27,047 nucleotides of DNA, taken from positions 1 through 27,047 of the IMG/VR virus record IMGVR_UViG_3300042146_000143; one strand, given 5' to 3'. Shown here in pieces: positions 1 to 8,762 of this stretch. Made by a program: the position numbers and the translations under genes. The notes beneath the pieces are model-generated. The model searched no databases, was not told where the DNA came from, and worked only from the letters and a program-made list of their open reading frames with translations. Position 1 is the first letter of the stretch. Each line of letters opens with the position of its first letter. The stretch comes from a virus.

Positions 1-2
1 TG

Positions 3-3000
3 GTGGGAGCCGTCGCGATCAAGGTGCGCCCTGACGCGGGCGGCTTCCGCGAGGACACGCAGAAGCAGATCAAGAAGGAACTGCGCGACGTCAAGGCCAA
101 GGTCGAGGTCGAGGCCGAGCTTAATGAGGGCAAGGTCGAGCAGGACGCCGAGAAGCTTGAGAAGAAGCTTGAAGGCAAGACGGTCACCTGGAACGTCAAG
201 CTCGACCATGACTCCGTCCGGGCCGCCCAGAAGCAGTTCGACTCCATGCTGGCCCCGACCAAGAAGATCGAGTTCGATCTCAACGACGAGGGCAGCATCA
301 AGCAGGCCCAGAAGGACTTGGAGGATCTGGCCAAAAAGGCCAAGGTCAGGATCACCTACGCCCAGGACGAGAAGGGCTACAACGAGGTCCTGGCCAAGAT
401 CGCAGAGATCCGCCGGCAGAAGCTCGAAAAGACCATCAATTTCAAGACCAGCAAGAAGAAGCTGGACGAGCTTGAAAAAGAGATGAAGCTCAACATCGCC
501 AAGCTAGGCGGTGACGAAGTTGAGATCAAGGCACGGTCCACCATCAAGTTCGAGTACGACGAGAACCGCGCCGCGCTGGAGGAGACTCTCGCCAAGATCG
601 ACGCGGAGCTGGCCAAGTTCAAGGACCAGACCTTCTACGTCTCCGCCGACGAGGCCTCCCTGATTGCCGCCCGTACGGCCGTCAAGGAAGCCATCGACAA
701 CCTTCCGGTGAAGTTTCGGTACGACAACAACAAGGCCGGCCTGGAAAAGGCGATCAAGGAGATCGACGCCGAGCTGGACAAGGTCCGCACCAAGCTTGAG
801 ATCGAAGCCCTGCTGGACGAGGAGAGCCTGCTGGCAGCCCGGGCCAAGCTGGTGGCGGATCTGAAGGACGTCCAGGAGACCATCGAGATCTCTTACAACC
901 ACGACCGGGCCTCCATGCAGAAGGTCCTTGACGAGATCGACAAGGCGATGGCCTCGATCGACGAGGTCAAGATCGAAGTCGGCGTGAACCCGTTCGAGCT
1001 GGCGTGGCGCCGCGCCGACATCGAGGCGGCCATGGCCAAAATCCCCGTCACGTTCGAGTACGACCGGAACGTGGCCGGCCTGAAGAAGGCCATCGCGGAG
1101 ATTGATGCCGAGCTGGCCAAGCATGCCAAGGCCAAGATCGAGACCACCCTTGATCCCGCGAGCCTGATCTTTGCCAAGGCGCGGCTGGAAGAAGAGCTGA
1201 GCCACCAGAAGGTCCACTTTGAGTATGAGCTGGACGACCTCTCCTCACTCAAGGCAGCCCGGGCCAGGATCCTCGCCCTCCTCCCGGTCGAGCACAAGAT
1301 CCACATCACCTCCGAACTCAACGAAGCCGCCCTGCTAGCGGCTCTGGCCGAGGTCGATGCCATGATCAAGGCAGCCACGCCGGAGGTTAAGGTCAAGGTC
1401 AAGCCCGAGGTCTCGCACCCGGACTACCTCAAGGCACTCCTCGCCATCAAGACCCTGGCCAAGAACCAGACCGTCGGGATCTTCGTCAAGCTCAACAACG
1501 CCAGCGTCCTGCTGGCCGCTGCCAAGCTCACCGGCCTGCGGGCCGCCAGCCGCTGGACTGAGGGCTTCGCCCGGTCCATCGGCACGCTTGACCGCAACCT
1601 GCCGATCCTGGCAGCCGCCGTCATCGGGATCAACACCCTGACCTCCGGCGTTATCTCGCTGACTGCCAGCGCCTTCTCCCTGGGCAACGACCTGGGCATG
1701 GTCATCCGCATGGCCGCCCTGCTGGCCCCGACCCTGATCCTCGGATTCGCCGCGGTGCAGACCGTCCTGACTGGCGTGTTCAAGGACTTTGGTGCCGCCG
1801 TAAACGGCGACGAAAAGGCCATCGCAAAACTGACCGAGTCAGGCAAGAAGGCCGCCGCCAACATGCGGGTCATCTTCCAGGACATCCGCGAGACCGTGTC
1901 GAAGAACTTCTGGGCCGAAGCAAGCGACAACATGCTGCGGTTCACCGAGACCGCCCTGCCCGCAGTGCGGGACGGGATGGCCAAGCTCGCCACCTCCATG
2001 GGTGGAGTCTTCGGCAGCATCGTGGACGCCACCTCCAAGTTTGCCCAGGAGGACGGCTTCCTGGTCTTCTTCACGAATCTGACCCGCGGATTCGACAACG
2101 TCAGGGACGGCATGGGTCCGTTCATGTCCGCGTTCCTCAACCTCTCCTCGCTCGGCTCAACCATCTTCCCCCGGATGGGCAAGGCCTTCGAGGCCATGTC
2201 CCGCAAGTTCGACACCTGGGTCACTGGGCTGGCCGCCGACGGCACCTTCAACCGCTGGATCGACCAGGGTGTCCAGGGGATCAAGGATCTCTGGGGCGCC
2301 GGCGTCTCACTGATCGGCGTCTGGAAAAACATCGGCCAGGCGGCCCAGGGCGCGGGTGCACTCACCCTGCACTCGTTCGCCCAGATGATGGCCAAGCTGG
2401 AGGAGGTCACCTCCGGCTTCCGCTTCCAGACCAATCTTTCGCGGATCTTCCAGGGAGCCCGGGACGCGTCCGATTCCTTCCATGCGGCCCTCGGCAAACT
2501 CGGCCCTGCCATGGATGTTTTCTCGGTCACGATGGGCAATGCCCTTTCCAACTCGGGTAAGGCCCTGGCCGCGTTCATCGGCGTGCTCGGCGACATCATG
2601 TCCAGCCCCAACCTCGACAAAGGCATGGCAGCTTTCCTCGGCGGGGTCAAAAACATGTTCGAGGAGCTGCGCCCGGCCGCCGCCCCGCTCTCGGAAATTC
2701 TCCGGACCTTCGGCGAACTCCTGGGTGCAGTGGCCCGCGATTCAGGACCTCTGTTCCGGAATTTGTTCCAGAATCTGGCGACCGTTTTCTCTGCGGCCTT
2801 CCAGGCCCTGGAGCCCTTCCTGCCCGCCCTGATCCAAATCGGCACGAGCATCATCAACATCGTGGGCCCAGCCATGACCGACATCGCAAGGACCCTTATT
2901 CCGGCCTTTGCCTCCGGCCTGCAGGACCTCGGTGACGGGATGATCCCGATCATCAAATTCCTGTCGGACATCGCCGTCGGGGTAGCGGAGTGGGTCACCA

Positions 3001-5207
3001 GCATGCCGCTCCCCTGGATCGCCGCCATCGCCACCGGGGTCCTCACGCTGGGTAGTGCCATGTCGTTCGCGGCGGGGGTCCTCCCGGTCGTAAACGCCGC
3101 CCTGAAGATCTTCGGCTCAACGGCTGCCCTCACGGGCCTCCAGATGCAGCTGATGGTCCCGGTCATCGGCATCGCGCTGGCCGCCATCACCGGCCTGGCC
3201 ATCGGCGGTATCGCCTCCCTGGCAACAGGCATGTCGAGCGGAACCCCGTACGCCAACGAATACGCCACCGCACTGCGTGAAGATGCCAAGGCGGCAGCGG
3301 AGCTGGGTCACGCCACGACCGAGTCCACGACCAGGCTGGCGATCCACAAGCTTGCGACCGACGGCGTATATGAGGCCGCGCACAAGCTGGGCATCGGCAC
3401 CGCGGAGGTTACAGACGCCGTCCTCAAGGGCGGGGTCCCCCTGGAGAAGCTCCGGGGCAAACTCAAGGGGCTCAACGGTGCCTACGAGGATGCGGTGGCG
3501 GGGCAGATCCAACACAACACGAGCCTGTCAGAGTACGCCAACATATCCGAGTTCCAGATGGCACCCTCGGTTGAGGAGAACAAGAAGAACCTCGACATCC
3601 TCACCAAGGGTGTCGATGACAACTCGGGCAGCCTCGTCTTGAGCAAGCAGCGGATGGAAGAGGAGGCCGAGGCGAACAGGGTGGCAGGCCTCGAAGCCTT
3701 TGGCCATGCCGAAAAGGTGGACTACCTGACCGAAGCGCTCAAGAAGCAGGTCAGCCACGTCGGCGCCGCAGCCGCGGCCACGGACGTCCTCACGGATGCC
3801 TTCTCCTCCAGCTCGGCCAAGGTCGATGCGATGCGGAAGACCTTCGACATCCTGCTCGGAAAGGACGCCAAACAGTCGGCGGCCGAAACTCTGGGCGCCT
3901 ACGTCACCGGGTTTGAGGATCTCAAGGAGTCGGTCACCCCGCTTGCCGGCAAGATGCAGGAGCTGGGCGATGCTGTCTACGGCGAGAACGGATTCCTGAA
4001 CGTCGCCGGCGGCAACAAGGCCGTCATGCAGGTCAACCAGGCGCTGGTGGACGAAGTCAACAACGTCTGGGCCGGGGCCAAGGCGACCTACGACGCCGCC
4101 ATCAAGCAGGGCGACACCGCCACGACGGCCTTCCAGAAGGCCCAGGACTTCATCAACCAGCACAGGGGCGACTACAACGCCCTGGCCGAGGCCTCCGGCG
4201 TGAGCGCCGATCTGGTCCAGGGCCAGTGGGAGGCGGTCTTCGGCCACCCGTGGGTCCTGCAGGTCAGCCTCCAGGGCGCCACCGAGGCAGCCACCCGTGC
4301 CCAGGAAATGATCACCGCCCTGAAGGGCCAGTTCGACGGGCAGAGGTTCACGGCCTGGCTCGACGCCAACCCTGACGAAGCCATGAAGGCCATTCAGGAT
4401 CCGGTGGCGGCAGCGACCGACTACGTCAACCATGAATGGAAAGCCAAGCTCGAAGCCACACCGAAAGAAGCCCAGGACGCGATCGCGGCGCTGCTGGACC
4501 AGACCGGCAAGGAATGGGTCCATGGCGACTTCCAGTCCATCCTGAAGGTCGCCCAGGGCGTCCCGGGTCTGGCCGAAGCCATACTGGCAATCAACAACGG
4601 CACTACCAACAACGGCACGGGCTTCACGGCCATCATCTACGCCGCGGTCAACCATATCTCCCTCAAGCTCGCGGAGCTGGAGCTGGCCGCCCTGGCCGGC
4701 GACCGCACCGCCAAGATCGCCGTGGCGATCGAGTACGGCGACATGCCGGCCCTCGACCCGCGCACGGGCCTCCCGGTCCAGCGCAACGGTTCCATCCTGG
4801 ACGGCCGGGGCCGTGGCCTGCACGGATTCAGCTCGGAAATCAAGCGGTTCGCCAACGGCGGCATCGAGCGGCACGTCGCTCAGATCGCCTCCGGCCGCGG
4901 ACCCGTGAGGGTGTGGGGTGAGCGCGAGACTCACGGGGAGGCATACATCCCGTATGCCCAGTCCAAGCGTCCGCGCTCTCTGGCCATCCTCACGCAGGTG
5001 GCCAAGGACTTCGGCTACTCGCTGTCCAAGGCCACCGAGTTCGCCAACGGCGGGCTGGCCGGCCACACCGGTCCCACCACCACGAACAACGCGAGTGTCA
5101 CCATCGGCACCCTCGTCACCACGGATGCCGACGCGGCAGTCCGGAAGATTCGCATCTCCCAGCAGGACGCACTCGCTGTCGCCGGGATCACCCTGAACGG
5201 AGCATAA
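3..5207 (+). CDS. Tape measure protein (5' end at window edge)
   Basis: Long rod protein that sets tail length and is ejected with the DNA. It is 1,734 residues as seen. A GTG stands at position 3, but the window opens with TGGTG, so the true start may be an ATG one base outside; treat the 5' end as partial. Residues 1-480 are charged and helical. They contain at least five repeats of about 55 residues, each with an F/I-x-Y-D/N/E core near residues 183, 238, 297, 351 and 406. Hydrophobic stretches lie near 530-593, 1001-1034 and 1050-1075, as is usual for this family. The C-terminus carries a GEAYIP motif (about 1645) followed by Lys/Arg-rich sequence, which is common at the end of actinophage tape measures. 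It is the first gene of the tail block and is followed after 2 bases by the distal-tail gene. At roughly 1.5 angstrom per residue the tail would be about 260 nm (inference). Confidence 0.93.
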   Translation: MGAVAIKVRPDAGGFREDTQKQIKKELRDVKAKVEVEAELNEGKVEQDAEKLEKKLEGKTVTWNVKLDHDSVRAAQKQFDSMLAPTKKIEFDLNDEGSIKQAQKDLEDLAKKAKVRITYAQDEKGYNEVLAKIAEIRRQKLEKTINFKTSKKKLDELEKEMKLNIAKLGGDEVEIKARSTIKFEYDENRAALEETLAKIDAELAKFKDQTFYVSADEASLIAARTAVKEAIDNLPVKFRYDNNKAGLEKAIKEIDAELDKVRTKLEIEALLDEESLLAARAKLVADLKDVQETIEISYNHDRASMQKVLDEIDKAMASIDEVKIEVGVNPFELAWRRADIEAAMAKIPVTFEYDRNVAGLKKAIAEIDAELAKHAKAKIETTLDPASLIFAKARLEEELSHQKVHFEYELDDLSSLKAARARILALLPVEHKIHITSELNEAALLAALAEVDAMIKAATPEVKVKVKPEVSHPDYLKALLAIKTLAKNQTVGIFVKLNNASVLLAAAKLTGLRAASRWTEGFARSIGTLDRNLPILAAAVIGINTLTSGVISLTASAFSLGNDLGMVIRMAALLAPTLILGFAAVQTVLTGVFKDFGAAVNGDEKAIAKLTESGKKAAANMRVIFQDIRETVSKNFWAEASDNMLRFTETALPAVRDGMAKLATSMGGVFGSIVDATSKFAQEDGFLVFFTNLTRGFDNVRDGMGPFMSAFLNLSSLGSTIFPRMGKAFEAMSRKFDTWVTGLAADGTFNRWIDQGVQGIKDLWGAGVSLIGVWKNIGQAAQGAGALTLHSFAQMMAKLEEVTSGFRFQTNLSRIFQGARDASDSFHAALGKLGPAMDVFSVTMGNALSNSGKALAAFIGVLGDIMSSPNLDKGMAAFLGGVKNMFEELRPAAAPLSEILRTFGELLGAVARDSGPLFRNLFQNLATVFSAAFQALEPFLPALIQIGTSIINIVGPAMTDIARTLIPAFASGLQDLGDGMIPIIKFLSDIAVGVAEWVTSMPLPWIAAIATGVLTLGSAMSFAAGVLPVVNAALKIFGSTAALTGLQMQLMVPVIGIALAAITGLAIGGIASLATGMSSGTPYANEYATALREDAKAAAELGHATTESTTRLAIHKLATDGVYEAAHKLGIGTAEVTDAVLKGGVPLEKLRGKLKGLNGAYEDAVAGQIQHNTSLSEYANISEFQMAPSVEENKKNLDILTKGVDDNSGSLVLSKQRMEEEAEANRVAGLEAFGHAEKVDYLTEALKKQVSHVGAAAAATDVLTDAFSSSSAKVDAMRKTFDILLGKDAKQSAAETLGAYVTGFEDLKESVTPLAGKMQELGDAVYGENGFLNVAGGNKAVMQVNQALVDEVNNVWAGAKATYDAAIKQGDTATTAFQKAQDFINQHRGDYNALAEASGVSADLVQGQWEAVFGHPWVLQVSLQGATEAATRAQEMITALKGQFDGQRFTAWLDANPDEAMKAIQDPVAAATDYVNHEWKAKLEATPKEAQDAIAALLDQTGKEWVHGDFQSILKVAQGVPGLAEAILAINNGTTNNGTGFTAIIYAAVNHISLKLAELELAALAGDRTAKIAVAIEYGDMPALDPRTGLPVQRNGSILDGRGRGLHGFSSEIKRFANGGIERHVAQIASGRGPVRVWGERETHGEAYIPYAQSKRPRSLAILTQVAKDFGYSLSKATEFANGGLAGHTGPTTTNNASVTIGTLVTTDADAAVRKIRISQQDALAVAGITLNGA

Positions 5208-5209
5208 GC

Positions 5210-6148
5210 ATGGCACTTGTATTTGCCACGCCCTATTCCCCCGTGGCCCCGCCACGGACATGGCTGGGGCTGCAGATGACATGGACCGGCTGGGACGGAT
5301 CAGTGTGGGGCCTGACCTCGGCGGCCGAGGGCGCGGTCATGATGGCCGGCGTGCGTGGCCTGACCATGCCGCCGGTCGTGCACTACTCCACCGCGTACGC
5401 GAGTGTCCCCGGCGCCACCTGGCGCGGCCACACCGTGGACGCCCGGGAGGTGTTCTGGCCGATCCAGATCTACCACGACCTGAACTCCCAGGCCTGGATC
5501 GACCGGGACCGTGCGTTCTGGAAGACCATGCGGCCGGAGAAGAAGGGCGTCTGGACCGTGCGGCACCCCTCCGGTGCCGAACGGCATCTGGATCTGCGCT
5601 TCTCCAACGACGGTGACGTCGCCTACGAACACGACCCCGTGCTGCGCGGGTGGTCCAACTACGGGATCACCCTCACGGCCGAGCAGCCTTTCTGGCGGGC
5701 CACTCCCATCAAACGGGAGTGGTCGGCCGGAGGGGCCCTGCCCTTCTACCCGGCCGGCGAAGGAGAGACGTTCGTCATCTCGCCCTCCACGACACTGGAC
5801 TCCTCGGCCATGCCGAACCCCGGCGACGTGGACGCCTACCCGGTGTGGGAAGTGCACGGTCCGACCACCACCGCTCAGGTGGGGGTGGCCGGCCGCAACA
5901 TCACCATACCGTTCGCCGTCGGGGAGAACCAGGTCCTGGTCATCGACACCGCACCGACGGCGCAGGCCGCCACCCTCTATGACGTGGCCGGCGGAGTGCG
6001 TTCCAACGCGGTGGACAAGACGGTGGAGCTTGGTACCGCGAACTTCGTTCCGGTGCCTGCCGACTCGGTCACCACCACCACACTCTCCATCTCCGGGTCC
6101 GGCAAGGTCTCCCTGATCCTCACCCCGCTCTACCTCAGGGCGTGGTGA
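5210..6148 (+). CDS. Distal tail (Dit-like) minor tail protein
   Basis: Predicted structural protein at the tail tip, 312 residues. It sits directly after the tape measure gene, the standard place for the distal-tail protein that joins tube and baseplate. The sequence is rich in Trp and beta-type segments. An FWPI...H motif near residues 83-90 and a WR/TPIKREW stretch near 163-171 separate an N-terminal half from a C-terminal beta domain, as in actinophage Dit-like proteins. The ATG at 5210 lies 2 bases after the tape measure stop, so translation is probably coupled. The stop (TGA, 6146-6148) overlaps the next start by one base. Assignment rests on position and general look, not on a catalytic motif. 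Confidence 0.78.
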   Translation: MALVFATPYSPVAPPRTWLGLQMTWTGWDGSVWGLTSAAEGAVMMAGVRGLTMPPVVHYSTAYASVPGATWRGHTVDAREVFWPIQIYHDLNSQAWIDRDRAFWKTMRPEKKGVWTVRHPSGAERHLDLRFSNDGDVAYEHDPVLRGWSNYGITLTAEQPFWRATPIKREWSAGGALPFYPAGEGETFVISPSTTLDSSAMPNPGDVDAYPVWEVHGPTTTAQVGVAGRNITIPFAVGENQVLVIDTAPTAQAATLYDVAGGVRSNAVDKTVELGTANFVPVPADSVTTTTLSISGSGKVSLILTPLYLRAW

Positions 6149-7296
6149 TGGAGAACCCCTTTGTCCTCATGATCTACAACAAGGACTTCGAGTTCCAGGG
6201 CTACCTTGGCAACCCCATCAACCTGGCGGTCACGCCCCGGTTCAACGAGACCGGGACGGCGACCGTCGAGATCGACCTGGACCACCGCCTGGCCCCGGCC
6301 ATCCTGGCCGAGGGGTCCCGTATCGTCATCAGCAAGGACGGCACGTTCGTCCTGTCCGGAAGGATCTACCAGAAGAACGCCGAAGGCCCGGCGGTCAAGG
6401 GCACCCTGAAGTTCTTCGTCAAGTCCGACTTCCGCACCATGCACCAGGTGCTGGGCTGGCCCCTCCCGGGCTCGGCGCTGGCCGACCAGGGCAACGGCGC
6501 CTATGACATCACCGGCAACGCCGAGGCGGCGCTCAAGACGATCGTCCAGGCGAACATGGTCAGCCGGCTGGGCCTGCCCATCACAGTGGCCGCCTCCGCC
6601 GGCCGCGGGGCCACGCTCCCGGCCGGCATTGACATACGCTTCCACCCGCTCTACGAAAAGCTCTTTCCCGCCATTGAACAGGCCGGGCTGGGCGTGACCT
6701 TTGAGCAGTCCGGCGCCGGCATCGTGATGGATGTCTTCGAGCCGCCGGTCTACCCGTTCGTCCTCTCCGAGGAGTCCGGGGTGCTGCAGTGGTGGTCCTG
6801 GTCCGCCTCCGACGCGACAGCCACCCGCGTGATCTCGGAGGGCAACGGTGAGGCCACCGACTCCGTCCTCTACGCCCAGGCCACCGACGCCGACCTTGAA
6901 ACCGCCTACAACGACGCCATCGAGGTGCACCGCCGCGGCAGCAACGGATCCAGCAGTGAGGATACCGACGCGGAGCGGCTGGTCAACCTGGCCGCGGACG
7001 CCGCAGAAGCCCTGGCCGAGAACGCCCCGAAGGCCGGCTTCGCCGTCCGGCTGTCCGAGACCGGAACGTTCCGCTACGGCGAGGACAACCTGGTCGTCGG
7101 GGCCCTGGTCACCATCTCGGTGGGCGGTGTCACCCGCACCGACTATCTGCGCGAAGTCACCATGACCTACAGCCGTGACCGCGGCGTTGAGGTAACGCCC
7201 GTTGTCGGCGACATCCAGGACAACCCAGACCGCGTGATCGCATCTTTCCTGGCTCGACTCAAGAAGTCGATCAATGACCTGAAAGCGAGTAAGTAA
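6148..7296 (+). CDS. Gp37-like minor tail protein (tail-tip / Tal-like)
   Basis: Predicted tail-tip protein, 382 residues from the ATG at 6148. Two in-frame GTGs lie at 6142 and 6145, but the ATG fits the TGATG coupling used throughout this phage. The N-terminus (NPFVLMIYNKDFEFQGYLGN, then a stretch on binding and orientation with 'RFNETGTATVEIDLDH') follows the pattern of the siphovirus ReqiPepy6 Gp37-like family, found just behind Dit in actinophages. These proteins form the hub from which fibres extend. Its place between Dit and the first fibre agrees. No peptidase or lysozyme motif is visible, so a wall-degrading tail lysin role is not supported. The stop TAA overlaps the next ATG by one base. 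Confidence 0.8.
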   Translation: MENPFVLMIYNKDFEFQGYLGNPINLAVTPRFNETGTATVEIDLDHRLAPAILAEGSRIVISKDGTFVLSGRIYQKNAEGPAVKGTLKFFVKSDFRTMHQVLGWPLPGSALADQGNGAYDITGNAEAALKTIVQANMVSRLGLPITVAASAGRGATLPAGIDIRFHPLYEKLFPAIEQAGLGVTFEQSGAGIVMDVFEPPVYPFVLSEESGVLQWWSWSASDATATRVISEGNGEATDSVLYAQATDADLETAYNDAIEVHRRGSNGSSSEDTDAERLVNLAADAAEALAENAPKAGFAVRLSETGTFRYGEDNLVVGALVTISVGGVTRTDYLREVTMTYSRDRGVEVTPVVGDIQDNPDRVIASFLARLKKSINDLKASK

Positions 7297-8276
7297 TGGC
7301 CATCATTTCAGTTGGCTACGACGGGGCAGTAACTGAGTCCCAATGGTCAGAAATGATCAAGAAGATCGGCTCCTCGGAGTACGGCGTGGTGGGCATCAAC
7401 GACTGGAAGGTCACCACCGTCACCGCGGCGGACCGCACCATCTCCATCGCCCCCGGCAAGGGCTGGGGCCACGGCGTGTTCGACGAGAACACCGCCGCCG
7501 TGCAGATCCAGCTCGACACCATCTCCTCCGGATCCCGCTGGGATCTGATCGTGATGAGGCGTGACTGGACCGGGGTGGGCGGCGTCTCCACCTTCACCAA
7601 GGTCAACGGCACCTCCGCCCGGGAGATCCCGGTGGGCCGCACCACCGGCCCCGGCGTCATCGACGAACAGCCCATCGCGCTGGTCCAGGTGACGGCTGGC
7701 CAGACCGCCCCCTCCTCCATCCTTGACCTCAGGGTCTGGGCCGGCAACACCGGCCTGGTCACCGACAACTGGGTGGCCCTGACCTACCTGGACTCCCTCG
7801 GCACCAGCGTCTACACCAACAACGACGGCAAGAAGTTCCAGCGTGTCATCGGGGCTGACGGCAACCCGCTGTGGACCTCGACCGCACCCGACGGCTACGT
7901 CCCGATCTTCGGCAACGGAAGCACCCTCTCCGGCGGTATTCCAGCCCTCGGGGCCAGCTTCCTGGTGCAGGCCGGGACCACCGTGCAGCACTTCGACCTT
8001 GCCGGGTATTCCCGCATCACCTTCCCCAAGCAGTTCCCCAACGGTCTGCTCTTCGTCGCCGGCTTCAACGGCGATGACTACTCCACCGGCGGGTCCATGA
8101 CCTTCGCCAGCGCCGGCCACATCTGGGGCTCCGAGGGCTACGGCAACAAGACCTCCTGGGTCTACTGCGGCCGGGCCCAGGACGCCTCCGATGACGGGGC
8201 CGGATCGCTGGTCTACAACCGCACCTGGTGCGCCGGCCGCATCCACCGCATCAACTGGCTCGCAATCGGATGGTAA
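7296..8276 (+). CDS. Tail fibre protein with Gp53-like C-terminal domain
   Basis: Minor tail or fibre protein, 326 residues, probably in host-surface contact. The N-terminal third (residues about 1-150) resembles the baseplate-attachment part of actinophage fibres, with a VMRRDW segment and an 'IALVQVTAGQTAPSSILDLR' stretch often seen in such proteins. The C-terminal 100 residues hold an ITFPKQFPNGLLFV segment and end in INWLAIGW. This matches the general plan of Gp53-like C-terminal fibre domains (ITFP..FP ... W.AIGY). The start ATG overlaps the preceding TAA by one base. Receptor type cannot be told from sequence. Confidence 0.8.
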   Translation: MAIISVGYDGAVTESQWSEMIKKIGSSEYGVVGINDWKVTTVTAADRTISIAPGKGWGHGVFDENTAAVQIQLDTISSGSRWDLIVMRRDWTGVGGVSTFTKVNGTSAREIPVGRTTGPGVIDEQPIALVQVTAGQTAPSSILDLRVWAGNTGLVTDNWVALTYLDSLGTSVYTNNDGKKFQRVIGADGNPLWTSTAPDGYVPIFGNGSTLSGGIPALGASFLVQAGTTVQHFDLAGYSRITFPKQFPNGLLFVAGFNGDDYSTGGSMTFASAGHIWGSEGYGNKTSWVYCGRAQDASDDGAGSLVYNRTWCAGRIHRINWLAIGW

Positions 8277-8288
8277 CGGAGAGAGACC

Positions 8289-8762
8289 ATGACACTTTAC
8301 CCCTTTGAAATGCAGATCGCGGTGGACGCCAACAACCCCGACACCGTGGTCCAGGAAGGCCTGGTCACCATCAGTGACCCAGCCGACGCCGGCAACACCC
8401 CGATCGCCCTGCTCGACCCGGCCGGGATCACCATGGCCAACCCCATCGAGTCCAGCGCGCAGGGATTCATCCCCGCGTTCCAGGCCACCATCCCGCACGT
8501 CAAGTGGTCCGACGGGACGTACGCCGGCTACCTCAGCTCCTACAAGGGGCTGCTGGATGAGGCGATCGCCGCCCGTGAGGCGGCCGAGGCCGCCCTGATC
8601 GTCGGTGTGCCCAACGGCGGTGAGACCGGCCAGCACCTCATGAAGGCCTCCGCCACCAACGGGCACACCTACTGGGGCACCCCGATCGTCATCATCGGCC
8701 CCGAGGATGACTGGCCCACAGGGCTGCCCGAGGGCACCCTGGTCGTCCGTTCGGAGACCTGA
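8289..8762 (+). CDS. Small minor tail / fibre-associated protein
   Basis: A 157-residue protein between two fibre genes. Residues 1-65 are beta-like (YPFEMQIAVDANNPDTV...). A short Ala/Glu-rich helix follows near residues 85-105 (LLDEAIAAREAAEAA). The C-terminus ends in a WPTGLPEGTLVVRSE segment, and similar tails occur in many actinophage tail appendage proteins. A GGAGAGAG ribosome site lies 5-12 bases before the ATG. This is the first tail gene in the block with a real gap before it. Role: likely a fibre linker or adaptor, inferred from position; no enzymatic motif. Confidence 0.65.
   Translation: MTLYPFEMQIAVDANNPDTVVQEGLVTISDPADAGNTPIALLDPAGITMANPIESSAQGFIPAFQATIPHVKWSDGTYAGYLSSYKGLLDEAIAAREAAEAALIVGVPNGGETGQHLMKASATNGHTYWGTPIVIIGPEDDWPTGLPEGTLVVRSET

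Noticed and set aside
1424-3289. Very long reverse-strand open frame opposite the tape measure gene
   Set aside because: Ser/Arg/Pro/Ala-rich composition typical of antisense of GC-rich coding DNA; no start context or domain. The same holds for 3528-5282.
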